Below, piece by piece: positions 22,310-33,760 of a stretch of 64,000 nucleotides of DNA. The stretch covers positions 23,310 to 87,309 of the forward strand of contig JAWPHD010011057.1 of the NCBI GenBank assembly GCA_037043455.1, read 5' to 3'. Origin of the DNA: Cyrtodaria siliqua (taxonomy: Eukaryota; Mollusca; Bivalvia; Adapedonta; Hiatellidae). The notes under the pieces were generated by a model. That model searched no databases. It was not told the DNA's origin and worked only from the letters and a program-made list of their open reading frames with translations. The translations under genes and the position numbers were made by a program. Every line of letters begins with the position of its first letter. Position 1 is the stretch's first letter.

Positions 22310-22530
22310 CTCATGTCTTCTCAAGAGATGAGCGAGAGTTCAGCCTAGAGGCATAAGATCTCCAGGATTTCCTCTTGCTATCCTTAATAGTACGGCGGGC
22401 TTTCGCACGAAAAACTCTAAAATGAGTAGATTTGTGTGCGTGTTTTGGTACCATAATTGGCAATTTATATTCATTCTCCACGCTTCTCACCCACCTCGGA
22501 GCCCAACAAGGAGACATTTGCTGTGGATAT
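22310..22530 (-). pseudogene. ORF1 start joined to ORF2 linker in copy C
   Basis: The minus strand reads MSPCWAPRWVRSVENEYKLP (the ORF1 start of copy B), then after a few codons jumps to FRVFRAKARRTIKDSKRKSW from the ORF2 linker. About 4 kb of element is missing. The junction falls near 22,425. Confidence 0.88.
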
Positions 22531-22583
22531 CTGACAGACAAATGCCAAGAATACGTGACCCCCCATACCACCAAACTCCTCAA

Positions 22584-23299
22584 CTAAAAAGTCGAAGAGC
22601 CGCACTTATGTTCCGCTTAAAAGTGGCATGAGTATAGCCATATAGCGTTCAGAAATGCATGATTAGCCCTAGCGCCACCGTCATAAAGGATCCTTTCTAC
22701 ATTATGTTTAAATAGGACAAAATAAAAAGGGAGCAAGATATTAAACGAGAGGGATTGAGGGAGATTTGAATTAAACAAGAAGCTAGGATCCCGTATAGCA
22801 GGCTTGACAAACCGATTGATCAGATCGGGCTAATCTGACCGCCCGTCTAGTTGAAGTCCGGACCAAAGTGGTATGTTGCAACGCGGAGATAACTACAGAT
22901 CTCCACGCCTCTCAACCACCAGGATTCCCTTCTCCTTCTCCTATACGGGTCGCCACCCACGGTCAACAGATGGGTTACATTTCGGGGGGTCCTACCCCTC
23001 TGCTAAGTAACGAGCAGTCGGTTGATTCTTATCACCCCACCACCGACTGGGGGGTTTGCAAATCAAACACGCCATTAAGTAGATGACGTTTGCGGATTTG
23101 AAGTTTGTGACATTTTTGATTGTGTTTTTGGCACCGATTGAAGATAAATAAGAAATAGTTTGCGGGAGACCTGTATTTACAAGTCTGACATCTCGATGTA
23201 TGGCAAGGGCCTGACTGTCCTGTGGTCCGAGTACTTTAGCCGGGTTTCAACTTTATTCTCTTGTTGCTCTGGCTTCTGCCAAGTCATTGAGTACCTTCA
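22584..23299. other. Unassigned repeat-like sequence
   Basis: No coding frame or known element recognised. A stretch at 22,990-23,070 contains the imperfect inverted repeat CAGTCGGTTG / CACCGACTG around a CACCCCACC run, which may be a structured end of an unknown element. Confidence 0.35.
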
Positions 23300-24640
23300 T
23301 TGTGGCTTTCTAGGCTATTGTTTTTTTGTATTATATTTACACTAGCATATTTGTGTTTTACTTATATTGCCTATTGATGCTGCCTTGTTGGTTAGAGATT
23401 AGATCATGGCGGGGATTTCTTTATTTACATTGTCCTGTTTTAATGGGATGACAGTAGGGTAAGTGTGAGGTTTGGTGCACCCTAGAACCGGTTTAAACCC
23501 CCAGTGGCCTACTTAGCCACTGACCGTTCCAAGGCGGTAGCCCTATTGTCAACCCTTTTGTGTTTGTGATGTCGTTTGTATTTATTATTGCTTTTGCCTT
23601 CTTGTTTGTCTGTGTGTGTGTTTGTTTCTGTGTTTTGTGGTTGACTGTCCTCCTTGAATGCTACTTTTCCTGTCTGATCTTTTTATATTTCTTTTGGCTG
23701 CAACAAGGATGTCGCAGAGACTTTTCGCAATAATGCGTTTTCTAGGCAGCATTTTGTTCAGACGTTCTGAGTACTCTATGTATGAGCAATGTTTATTAAT
23801 AATCTGTTTGACATTGGGAAGGTCAGGATGGTATGTAAGCACGAAAGGTAAAGTTTGCTCTGAACTGTTTGTCTTCGACTGGTATTCAAGCAGTTCTTTT
23901 CTGTTGAGGTTCCGGGCTTTGTCTATTGCATTGACAGTGTCTGTCTTGCAGTAACCTCGCCTTGTAAGGTGCTCCGAAAGTTTGCTTGCTCTGATTTTGA
24001 ATGTATTGGTGTTTGAACATATTCGTCTAGTACGAAGTGCACGACTGAACTGTATATTCTTGCAACAGTGTTTAGGGTGGGAAATGTTGGGCAGAAGGTA
24101 CTGGTGATGACGATAGAGATACAACATGGGGTCTCAGGTAAAAGTCTATACATTCTGATATATTTCCTGTGGGATGATCGTTTGCCGATACTATTGGTCG
24201 ACCGGGATTACCTGGTTTGTGAAACTTTGGTAAAAGATAAAATCTGCCTGCCTTGGGATTAGGAAGTCCATATTGGCCTGACTAATATGACCTTGTTCAA
24301 ACAGTTCTGTTACAGCATTGGTCACTTCGGCAGCAAACTCTAAAGTTGGGTCATGGTCAAGAGGCGTGTAGTAGGTCGAGTCATTCAGTTGTCTTTCCGC
24401 TTCAGATATATACTGGTCTCTATCCGTAAAGACTACTGCTGAACCTTTGTCTGCAGGTTTGATTATGATATCTGTTCTCTTTTTCAGTGAGTTGAGCGCA
24501 ATTTTTTTCTGCTCTAGATATGTTCTGATGGTGTGAGTTAGGTGACTGGAATGCTGTAGGTGACTGGAATGCTATGAAATCTGTCTCTACATTTTGAATG
24601 AACGCTTCGAGTTTACCTGGGTGGTTGTCAGTCACTTCTT
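23300..24640 (-). pseudogene. Penelope-like element reverse transcriptase, catalytic core deleted
   Basis: From 24,640 downward: LEAFIQNVETDFIAFQ, IIKPADKGSAVVFTDRDQYI, then [17 protein letters not shown] near 24,200, the N-terminal RT part of Penelope-like elements. The text then jumps to the thumb/C-terminal part (RALRTRRICSNTNTFKIRAS, SEHLTRRGYCKTDTVNAIDK, TLPFVLTYHPDLPNVKQIIN; 23,690-24,060). The palm with the catalytic Asp pair is absent. No GIY-YIG endonuclease follows; the frame ends in a basic tail. The 3' stretch 23,300-23,680 recurs at 29,515-29,700 and 55,734-56,100. Confidence 0.8.
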
Positions 24641-25110
24641 ATATTAACTAATCATAAATGTCCGCGTACAATTTTACCTTCATCCAACCAGCAATGTTCT
24701 AGTATTAGTACTTTTGTTACTTCCCTTCATGAACAGATCTCCGTTTATTTTATTTGACTATTTTAGCCCTATTTATTGCTTTTATTAGCTTTGGAGTTGC
24801 TTTATACCGTATCCTGCAGTATCGATTTTAGGTTTTGAGGTAGCGTTTGTGTTAACTTTTTTCACATATTCACTCTCTTTATAACTTAATGTCAGTGTAC
24901 CGTTTTATCCTTATCCAACCAGATATGTTCTTTTATTAGTATCACATTTGGCTCCAGAGTGTCTATTTAACCAGTGCCTGCAACACTGTCAAACGATTAG
25001 TTGTTTGTTAAAGATTTTTCGTATTTGTTCTTTTCGTGTTTGTGTACCCTTGATGAAGGCGTAAGCCGAAAGCGCTTGTGTTTTTATAAACTGTAGCACT
25101 GTATAAATGT
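24640..25110 (-). repeat. Penelope-like 5' region and terminal block
   Basis: Inverted relative of 18,460-18,800, with GTACAATTTTACCTTCATCC and the TTTTATTAGTATCACATTTG block. It ends with the conserved block containing TGATGAAGGCGTAAGCC and GAAAGCGC at 25,051-25,076 (plus strand) that also occurs at 15,739-15,768. Confidence 0.65.
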
Positions 25111-25210
25111 GTTTTCCACGCCTGTTAATTTATTCCAACATTTTCGTATCCCCTCGGGGATCCAGTGCTTTTTGAAAGGTATTTTGTAAATGTATGTATT
25201 TTCTCACCCT

Positions 25211-25236
25211 TATATATATATATATATATATATATA
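25211..25236 (+). repeat. TA dinucleotide repeat
   Basis: A run of alternating TA of about 26 bp, followed by pyrimidine-rich DNA. Confidence 0.9.
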
Positions 25237-25390
25237 ATCCCACTCCCTCCCCCCCACCTCCTTTTTGTTTTGTTTTTGTTTTATATATTTTTTCTGTGTT
25301 GTTTTAGTCAATTCTTACACATATATGTTGCTCTCCCACCCCACCCAGCCTCACCCTTCCCGACTTGAAACTCTATTTTTTTAATTTTTA

Positions 25391-26515
25391 ACTCTACTGG
25401 CCAAGGGCAAGCAGAGCTTATGGGATGGCGAGTTGTCCGTCGGCCGTCGTTAACTTTTTTCTCGTTAAGACGATAGGGCCTTCATTTTTGTCTCGCCTTT
25501 TCGAAGAAAAAAAGCATAGGCGGCGTCAACATTCAAGTTTTGCGTTTAGGTCATTTTCTCACAAACTGTATGCACTAGACCTTTCAAACTTTGCTTATAG
25601 TTGTATCATGGGTGGTACATCGCAACGTGACAAAGCAAATGTGGAAGTGACCTTGACCCTCCAAGCAAAGGGCAGATAACTTACTAATTTTTAGGTTCAA
25701 GTTTTGCGTTTAGGTCATTTTCTCACAAACTGTATGCACTAGACCTTTCAAACTTTGCTTATAGTTGTATCATGGGTGGTACATCGCAACGTGACAAAGC
25801 AAATGTGGAAGTGACCTTGACCCTCCAGGCAAAGGGCAGATAACTTACTAATTTTTAGGTTCAAGTTTTGCGTTTAGGTCATTTTCTCACAAACTGTATG
25901 CACTAGACCTTTCAAACTTTGCTTATAGTTGTATCATGGGTAGTACATCGCAACGTGACAAAGCAAATGTGGAAGTGACCTTGACCCTCCAAGCAAAGGG
26001 CAGGTAACTTACTTATTTTTAGGTTAAAGTTTTGCGTTTAGGACACCTTTTCACAAACTGTATACACTAGACCTTTTAAACTTTGCTTATAGTTGTATCT
26101 TAGGTGGTACATGGCAACGTGACAAAGCAAATGTGGAAGTGACCTTGACCCTCCAAACAAAGGGCAGATAACTTAAACATTTTTAGGTTCAACTTTTGCG
26201 TTTAGGTCACTTTTTCACAAACTGTATGCACTAGACCTTTCAAACTTTGCTTATAGTTGTATCTTGAGTGGTAGATCGCAACGTGACAAAGCAAATGTGG
26301 AAGTGACCTTCCAAGCAATGGCAGATAACCTTATAATTTTTACCTTCAACTTTGGCGTTTAGGTCACTTTTTCACAAACTGTATACACTAAGACCTTTCA
26401 AACTTTGCTTATAGTTGTATCTTGAGTGGTATATTGCAACGTGCCAAAGCAAATCCAAGCAAAGGGCAGATAACTTTAATTGTTACATTTACATCACTTT
26501 CTTATGAACTAGAAT
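25391..26515 (+). mobile_element. Pearl-like array element
   Basis: An imperfect hairpin head (CTCTACTGGCC...GGGCAAGCAGAG), TTATGGGATGGCGAG, GTCCGTCGGCCGTCGTTAAC, then about six units of roughly 160 bp carrying TAGGTCATTTTCTCACA, CATCGCAACGTGACAAAGCA and AAGTGACCTTGACCCTCCA. The first three units are almost identical, later ones decay, so homogenisation is local. The tail is displaced by the element that starts at 26,542. Confidence 0.85.
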
Positions 26516-26541
26516 TATGCACTAGATGTTTTAAACCTAAT

Positions 26542-26812
26542 TATGGCTCCCCCACACAAAATGTGGTAGGGGAGCCATATTGATTTTGTGCTGTCTGTAG
26601 GTCTGCGTGTCTGTGTCACAAACAATGTCCGATCAATAACTAGAGAATGGTTGGACCTAGGGTCCTCAAACTTGAAAGGATGGTTGGTCATGACAAGTAG
26701 ATGACCCCTATTGATTTTGATTCCCGGATCCAGAACATCTACATGCAGTCCGTACTTCCCATGGTATAATATATGTGTTATACCTTTTCTTGTTTAACAG
26801 TTAATCTCCGGA
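26542..26812 (+). mobile_element. Pearl-like element of the ATGGCTCCCC family, short copy
   Basis: The hairpin head (ATGGCTCCCCCACA with TGTGGTAGGGGAGCCAT) is followed by one core unit (CGATCAATAACTAGAGAATG) and then a tail starting CCCGGATCCAGAACATCTAC (26,713). The same tail follows the core of the related element at 48,587, at 50,439-50,511. Confidence 0.75.
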
Positions 26813-27785
26813 TTGATCAGGCGCTCTCCGGATCCCGGATTTAAGTGTAAAAGCGCCGGATTTTTTTATCAAAACAAAATGTTCACGATTTAACACCTAT
26901 ATTTTCATAGTTTATCAGCTATTTCCCGAATTGATCAAGTTAAGCTCCCTAGTCAGAGGAATATTTACAAGTGCCAAATCAACGGGGGTCGTCCGTATAA
27001 TGCACTGACTGAATAACAATTAACACCTAAGGGCATAATTAGTTCCTAATGTTGAACGCAGAACTGTAATCGAATGTTGAACGCAGAATGCAGAACGCAG
27101 AGCCAACTTCACGCGCATACAATGCGTTTCATTTCTTTGCATGTTTAATACTATACATATACTGAATTCTATCAAATATATTTCTCTGGTTTTATATAAC
27201 ACTACTTATGGTTACATTCATACATGTGACCTCTGCACCAACACCTCGACTTTCTTAAGGTCACAGCACAGTTTCAAACTGAATGTATAATATACTGAAA
27301 GGAAAAAGAAACGCATAATGGGTATTTTCGCTATATATTGTATGTTGAATATGCTACTGCTAATCGAATGGCACAGGGCGACATTTGGCCTGTCCTTTTG
27401 AAAAGAAGGTTGAAACAGCACCGAACACACCAATAGTTACCCCTTTAAAGTTGCATTATCGACAGAATGCGCATTTGGATCAAGCAGGTGAACAAACTTA
27501 AGCTTTAAACGTTACAGTCTCTTAACATTAAACACAATACTGAAATGGCTTGACTACTTCAACATTCATGAATTTCGTGTAACAAAGTATACTTTGATTA
27601 AAATGTCTACTACATGAAAGAGTCCTTTCTGTAATTAGTTGTAGCCCCTTTTTGTACAAAAAACATTGAGATATATCTGAAATATTACGTGGAATTATGT
27701 GTGTATGATAGTGTAGTATAGGCGTTTTTTTGATTATGCGTTTCTTTTTCCTTTTAGTATATATCACGTCACACATTTGAAGTGG
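26813..27785. other. No recognisable feature
   Basis: AT-rich DNA. A short internal repeat GTTGAACGCAGAA occurs at about 27,051 and 27,074. No coding frame or element assigned. Confidence 0.45.
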
Positions 27786-27792
27786 GTTATGT

Positions 27793-27836
27793 TTATGTGG
27801 GTTAAGTCTATATATATATCGACCTAACCCACATAA
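27793..27836. repeat. Perfect-armed palindrome around a TA core
   Basis: TTATGTGGGTTA and TAACCCACATAA flank an AGTC/GACC and TATATATA centre. It could extrude as a cruciform. No partner elsewhere was seen. Confidence 0.8.
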
Positions 27837-27964
27837 TCATGATAATGCGGTGTCAAGAAATATAGTGCACACAGTGAACATCAACATAATGAGGTGTCAA
27901 AAAATATAGGGTACATCAGGGTCGTAGCAAGAGTCGTACAAACAACGAAGTAAAATAAATTGCC

Positions 27965-28940
27965 GGTGTAGCGGGTTTTGTTAGGTGCAAAGGGTGAAGG
28001 GCTATGGTTTTGTTAGGTGTAGTGGGTGGAGGGCTGTGGTTTTGTTAGATGTAGTGGGTGGGGCTATGGTATTGTTAGGTGTAGTGGGTGGAGGGCTATG
28101 GTTTTGTTAGGTGTAGTGGTGGAGGGCTTTGGTTTTGTTAGGTTTAGAGGGGGAAGGGCTGTGTTTGTGTTTTAGGTGTAATGGGAATGGCTATGGGCTT
28201 GTTATGTGTAATAGGTGAAGGGCTATGGTTTTGTTAGGTGTAGTGGGCCAAGGGCTATAGTTTTGTTAGGTGTAGTGGGTGAAAGGCTATAATTTTGTTA
28301 CGTGTAGTGGGCGAAGGGCTATGTTTTTGTAAGGTGTAGTGGGTGAAGGACTATGGTTTTATTAAGTGTAATGGATGAAGGGCTATGGTTTTGTTAGGTG
28401 TAGTGGGTGAAGGGCTGTGGGTTTGGTAGGTATAGTGGGCGAAGGGCGGCTATGGTTTTGTTAGGTGTAGTGGGCGAAGGACTATGGTTTTGTTAAGTGT
28501 AATGAGCGAAGGGCTATGTATTTGTTAGGTGTAGTGGGAAAAAGGTTATGGGTTTGTTAGGCGTCGTGGGTGAAGGGCTATGGTTTTGTTAGGTGTAGTG
28601 GGTGAAGAGTTACGGGTTTGGTTCGGTGTATTGGGTGAAGGGCTACGGGTTTGGTTAGGTGTCGTGGGTAAAGGGCTATAGGTTTTGGTTAGATGTCTGG
28701 GTTTTTGTTAGGTGTAGTAGGTGAAGGACTATAGTTTTGTTAGGTGTAGTGGGGAATGGTCTATGTTTTTTGTTAGGTGTAGTGGGTGATGGGTTTCGGG
28801 TTTGGTTCGGTGTTTTGGGTGAAGGGCTATGGGTTTGTTAGGTGTAGTGAGTGAAGTGTTATGGGTTTTGGTTAGATGTAGTAGGCAAAGTTCTGCGGGT
28901 TTTGCTTAGGTGTAGTGGGCGAAGGGCTATGGGGTAGGTT
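27965..28940 (+). repeat. G/T-rich minisatellite, ~32-bp unit
   Basis: About 30 imperfect units with consensus GTTTTGTTAGGTGTAGTGGG then TGAAGGGCTATG. Almost no C on the plus strand apart from GGGC. Unit length varies by a few bases through slippage in the T and G runs. Confidence 0.93.
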
Positions 28941-29514
28941 GTTACCTTTAGTCCCAAAAGTGTGTCCTTTGGTTGAGTTTGTTAAATTTAGTGCAGTTGT
29001 TACATTTAGGGTTCAGCAAAAATCTGATTTTAATATTTGAGAAATAGACATAGTGAATCGTGTTGTGCACCTCGTGGTTCTCCATTTAAAGCTCAGTTTA
29101 CCCATACACTTCATGCAAACACCCCATTTACTTCAACTAACTACACCCAAAAATTTATTCAAGATGGGGTTCTTCAATAAATCTAAATACTTAAGGGTGT
29201 ATTGGGTGGTTAGTTTTCAATAATGGTCTGTATATTTGTGCAGAGGGGAAAGATAGGTGTTACGTGGTAGAAGTCACATCATTAACATGAACTTAACTCC
29301 ACATCATTAACATCAACTTAACTCGATACACTCTGAATTTTAAATGTTTAATTGCTCAACCGTAAGAAGAAAACCTGATATGTCTGAACTTTTATACTGC
29401 GCTTATATATTCAAAACGATAAACGCGATTATAATGACATTAACAGGGGCGGATACAGGATTTGAGATTACGGGAACGCAACTTTGAAAAAACAACCAAA
29501 TGCACACACGTTTT
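28941..29514. other. No recognisable feature
   Basis: Unassigned AT-rich DNA after the minisatellite. The phrase CTCCACATCATTAACAT is locally duplicated near 29,270-29,330. Confidence 0.45.
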
Positions 29515-29700
29515 ATTACCTGATTTAAACCCCCAGGGGTCTTTTTTGCCACTGACCGTTCCAAGGCGGTAGCCTATTGTTAACCCTCTTGTGTTTGTGA
29601 TGTCATATCTGGCCTTTTATTCATCTTTATAGTTGTTGTTTGTTTCTGTGTTTGTTTGTGGTTGACTGTCGTCCTTGAATGCTACTTTTCCTGTTCGATT
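29515..29700 (-). repeat. Penelope-like 3' fragment
   Basis: Matches 23,480-23,690, including the shared block CACTGACCGTTCCAAGGCGG and GGTTGACTGTC, with a small deletion and rearranged spacing. Confidence 0.7.
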
Positions 29701-29702
29701 TT

Positions 29703-30640
29703 TAGCTCACCAGCTATTGAGACCACTCTTTGCCCGTCGTCTGTCGTATGTCGTTTGTTGTCAACATTTAGTTTAGCTTGTTTACACGATAGAGGCCACA
29801 TTACTTGAGCAATCTTAACCAAGATTGCGCAGATTGTATGTGACCATAATATCTGGGGCAAGTTCGATAATGGGCCAGGTCGGACCAGTAATACCAGAGT
29901 TATGGCCACTGAATTAGAACAAAATGCTGTTTTAGCTTGTTTACACGATGGAGGCCATATTACCTAAGCAAGTTTAACCAAACTTGCATAGATTGTATAT
30001 GACCATATGATCTCGGACACGTACGTTAATGGACCAGATCGGACAAGTAATACCAGAGTAATAGCCCCTGAATTAGCAAAAAATGCAGTTTTTCATCTTG
30101 TTTACACGATAGAGGCCACATTTCTTTAGCAATCTTAACCAAGATTGCTCAGATTGTATGTGACCATGAGATCTCAGACGAGTTTGATAATGGGTAAGTT
30201 CGGACCAGTAACACCAGAGTTATTACCCCTGAATTAGAAAAAAATGCTGTTTTAGTTTGTTTACACGATGGATGCCACATTACTTAAGCAAGTTTAACCA
30301 AACTTGCGTAGATTGTATATGACCATAAGATCTCGGACACTTATGATAATGGGCCAGATCGGACAAGTAATACCAGAGTTATTTCCCCTGAATTAGCAAC
30401 AAATGCAGTTTTTCATCTTGTTTACACGATAGAGGCCACATTTCTTGAGCAATCTCAACCAAACTTGCCCAGATTATATATACCCATAAGATCTCGGACG
30501 AGTTCGATAATGGGCAAGATCGAACTAGTAACACCAGAGTTATGTTCCCTGAATAGAAAAAAGTGCATGTTGTTAACACGATACAGGCCACATTTCTTTT
30601 GCAATCTTAATCAAACAAAGTTGCACAGTTTTTTATTATT
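29703..30640 (+). mobile_element. Pearl-like array element, tail lost
   Basis: The head AGCTCACCAGCTATTGAGAC is followed by CCCGTCGTCTGTCG and about six units of roughly 155-165 bp (TTTACACGATAGAGGCCACA, ATTGTATATGACCATA, GGACAAGTAATACCAGAGTT). The core motif CACCAGAGTTATG also appears in the array at 57,263, suggesting common ancestry of cores. It stops at an ATT run where the next element begins. Confidence 0.8.
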
Positions 30641-30649
30641 ATTATTATT

Positions 30650-31269
30650 AGCTCTACTGATCAGAGATCAGCAGAGCTTATGCCGTGGTGCGGTGTCCGT
30701 CGTCCGTCCGTCTGTCCGTCCGTTAACTTTTTTTTTGTAGCGACTACTCCTCTGAAACTACTGAATGGATTTTCATGAAACTTTACAGAAATGTTGCCCA
30801 TGAAGTCTAGTTGATCCTAGCAAAAATTCATGTAGATGTGAAATCCAAGATGGCAGCCAAATCTAAAAATAGGTTTTTAAAAAACAAGTTTGTAGCGACT
30901 ACTTCTTGAAAATTATTAGTGATATTGATATGGGACTTTTTCTAAAATTATCAGCATGACATGATGGTTATCCGAGTCGAACATTATTTTGATTCAATGT
31001 TAAACATGGCTGTCAGCGGCCATCTTTGTTTACATAGAGTTATATAATGAAAACTTGTAGCGACTACTCCTCTGAAACTACGTGACGGATTTTCATGAAA
31101 CTTCACAGGAATGTTGCTCTTGATGTCTAATTGATCCTAGCAAAATTTCAGGTCGGCCGGAAATTCAAGATGGCCGCCACTGCTAAAAATAGATTTTCAA
31201 AAAACAAGTTTGTAGCGACTTCTTCCTGAAAACAAAATCAATCAGTAGAGCTTCAAGGTCATTGACCTC

Positions 31270-31271
<2 letters not shown>
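30650..31271 (+). mobile_element. Pearl-like element of the GTAGCGACTAC family
   Basis: The hairpin head (GCTCTACTGATC with GATCAGCAGAGC) leads to TTATGCCGTGGTGCGG, GTCCGTCGTCCGTCCGTC, GTTAAC, then two dimer halves with GTAGCGACTAC near 30,739, 30,893 and 31,058, and the tail AATCAGTAGAGCTTCAAGGT to TGACCTCTTG. It is flanked on both sides by ATT repeats, consistent with insertion into a trinucleotide run. It is the shortest complete member in the window. Confidence 0.88.
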
Positions 31272-31300
<29 letters not shown>

Positions 31301-31560
31301 GTATTGTTTGTTTTTTTTTTTTCTTTTTTATTTTAATATTTGTTTTAGCTTTTTATTGTTTTGTTTTATTTTAGCTTTTTTTTTTAAACGCCGTGTTGGA
31401 TTTGACGAAACTTAGCACATGTAGCAGGAAGCATTTGTATGATATCTTGTTGTGCATATTGCGTTTATTCCGGTTCGTTGATTTTTGGCGGAGTAACTGC
31501 CCCTTGACATTTTTACTTTAAATTTCTTGTCGGCGCTACTCCTTCTTGGATTTCGACAAT
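31272..31560. other. ATT repeat and decayed pearl-like core
   Basis: ATT and T-rich runs, then text such as AACGCCGTGTTGGATTTGAC and TTTTTGGCGGAGTAACTGCC, which resembles (inverted) 17,690-17,870 and the cores at 58,850-59,100. This is the outer border of inverted arm A. Confidence 0.5.
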
Positions 31561-33349
31561 GAAATGTGACAAAGTTTGTGTATTAAAACTTTAAAGAACT
31601 CAATATCATTAACCAGTACACAACAATGGCAATGCAACTTGGCTTGGTATAGTTCTATGACATAAAACGTCACAGAACAGAGCTACAGATAAGCAACGTA
31701 TTTGCGTAAATTCCCAGTTAAAACTCCCTAAATTAGGCTAAAAACACAAATAAATTATTGGTGCGTACCAATTATGTTTAACAAATTAATTACGCAAAAT
31801 AACCGTTTTTGTCAGCATATCATATTTTATCCATTACCGTGAAGACGGCCAATATCAAATGGAGTGCATCGCCGTTTCCAGTCAATTCTCAAATAAGCGA
31901 GCCATTGAGATTGGCTAAATGTGACTGGTTATCAAGTTGTTGTTTTTCAATCGAAAGTAATTCCTTCAGGATCAAAAATGTTGTATTCAGTCTAGTCTAT
32001 TTTTAATTATTCGGCATCACCGAAGCACTCAACTTTCTCTGTATGTCAACATGGCTAAAAGAGGCGCAGGTGTTTGAACTCAGTGCAAGAATATTCATTA
32101 TCGCTCAATATTAATAACTAACTCAGAACACAATAATAACTAACGTTGCGACGTTCAGTCAATAAAGTGTTGCCGACGTCAACATCATCCGCCGATAACG
32201 TTCAATAAAGCGAATATTTGTTTGCATAAACGTAATTTAAAATGTAATAAATAGATTATTTAACTGCTGCTTTGTTTTTTTTACTCACACGCATGCGCCC
32301 GTTTGTGAAAAAAACTACACGCCTACCTCTTGTGAAAGATTTCCCTATAATCGATCCCAGCAGTTAAATAATCTCTATATAATTCATATAGGTCCCTGGT
32401 TTTGTATCCCTGCTTAACATAGAAGTTCAGAGAGATATTGCACAGGGTATAGTTCTCCCTGCACACTGGACAGACTACTTTACATCCCTCCGAAGGATGA
32501 ACTATATTCACAGGACCATGCTCAAGTAAGATACTGCGGGAGTTTGTTTGAAAAAATCCGGGATGTGACCCCACTGGAAATCATACACGTGATTTCTGGG
32601 ACTCGAGTCAAGTATGCTTAACACTTGCCGACCGTGGAAACAAAAGAGCACAAGATGTTTCGAAAGGTAAACATTCAAGAACAATATGTCTGGAAGTCTC
32701 CTGAAACATGAGTCATAATATCCTAGACACATTCGGTATACACAGGGTCTGAATGACACGGACTACCACAAAGCCTCGATTCTCACGTCTCCGTCTAGGT
32801 ATTTTGTTCTTCTTTTAGTTTAGATACTACAAATTACAAAATATGCAAACGACGACTAGAATCGTCAGGGAATGTTCATGCACACACAACCTTCCAATTG
32901 TTCACTCGAATTTTTAAACATGCAGAATGAATAACAAATACATAGTCTAGATCATCTGCGACGCTTGCTTGTTTACAAAATTATCAGGCGTCGAACATGA
33001 TCAAGACTAAATTCATGTAGATCAATCCGTGACAACACAAAACATTCATAAACTGAAAATGTGTGCTAACTTTATTGACACGTATGACAGTGGAGAGTGT
33101 AAACTTGCACATATTCTACTTACGATAAATTGTTTCGTTCTAACTGGAGCACTCTTGCTGCACAAAAGAAAACAAAATGGAGGAATGGCCGGATCAAAAC
33201 GAAAATGGATTGCTATGACGTCAGGCTGTTCCAGTAACACATTACTTTCATGAAACGCCTCCCGATATTTCGCGATATACATGCTACTCCTGCAATTGAA
33301 GACGCAGTATGCAAACTTCCCTAAAATACCTCAGGCTTGGGCGAGCCAA
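31561..33349 (-). repeat. Inverted duplication arm A (copy 2, left part)
   Basis: The reverse complement matches 42,429-44,303 over its whole length with scattered substitutions and small indels; for example ACGTTGCTTATCTGTAGCT in one arm is the complement of the other. The match begins at GAAATGTGACAAAG (31,561) and ends at GGGCGAGCCAA (33,349), exactly where the TIR of the 17.5-kb insertion starts. The minus-strand frames at 32,323-32,759 (CPVCRENYTLCNISLNFYV) are partly shared by the other arm but broken there, so I do not call a gene. Confidence 0.9.
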
Positions 33350-33760
33350 CCCATGTCCAAGTGAAAGGCAGTTCCTAAGCAGTTTTTTAACCTTAACAGT
33401 TGATAGATTTAAGCAGTTCTTTAGCAGTTCAGTAGCAGTTCACTAGCCTTGTGAAGCTATATAGCAGTTCCTTAACATTAACAGTTCTTTAAAAAATTTA
33501 AGCAGTTCTTTAGCAGTTCTTAAGCAGTTTCTAAGAAGTTATTTTGCTGAATTATGTTAATGTCCTGCTTAAATTTAAGTATGTTTGAATATTTGAATAT
33601 GCATTAGAACTGCTAGAGAACTGCTAGAGAACTGCTATGCAAGCTCTATATTAGGTCATAACACACCCAACAGCAGAAAGAAAACTGCTTAAGTTTTATG
33701 AATATTCATTAGAACTGCTAGAGAACTGCTAACCATGTTCCATGTAAGGTCAATGACACA
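33350..33760 (+). repeat. Left end of 17.5-kb insertion: TIR plus AGCAGTT repeats
   Basis: Begins CCCATGTCCAAGTGAA, which pairs with the reverse complement of the right end at 50,863-50,878 (CCCAAGTCAAAGTGAA). It is followed by many AGCAGTT heptamers in direct orientation, then AACTGCT in the opposite orientation after about 33,600, so the end can fold on itself. Confidence 0.8.

Larger units (their letters stand above)
19031..22530 (-). mobile_element. I-type non-LTR retrotransposon copy C, rearranged
   Basis: A minus-strand copy. The 3' tail (ATGAATGAATGG on the plus strand) is at 19,031, then the 3' UTR, RNase H (19,244-19,980), connection and RT (20,000-21,235), an inverted RT segment (21,238-21,395), the pre-RT region (21,399-21,740), a hairpin retroposon (21,738-22,289), a piece of the endonuclease-RT linker (22,295-22,425) and the ORF1 start (about 22,430-22,530). 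Most of ORF1 and the endonuclease are deleted. No target duplication is evident. Confidence 0.9.

Noticed and set aside
25391..26515. AGGTCAAGGTCA-like motifs as nuclear-receptor response elements
   Set aside because: TGACCTTGACC-type text is present in every core unit of several pearl-like families; without binding data it cannot be told from repeat consensus.
32323..32759. Minus-strand ORFs with CPVCRENYTLC (RING-like spacing)
   Set aside because: Only two cysteines in pattern, Cys and Gln codons are lost in the homologous arm (VFPVYREN, then a stop), and the two ORFs are out of frame with each other.
33350..33760. AGCAGTT-rich blocks as a CRISPR-like or satellite array
   Set aside because: Heptamer spacing is irregular, orientation flips and no spacers of constant length exist; they fit subterminal repeats of a transposon.
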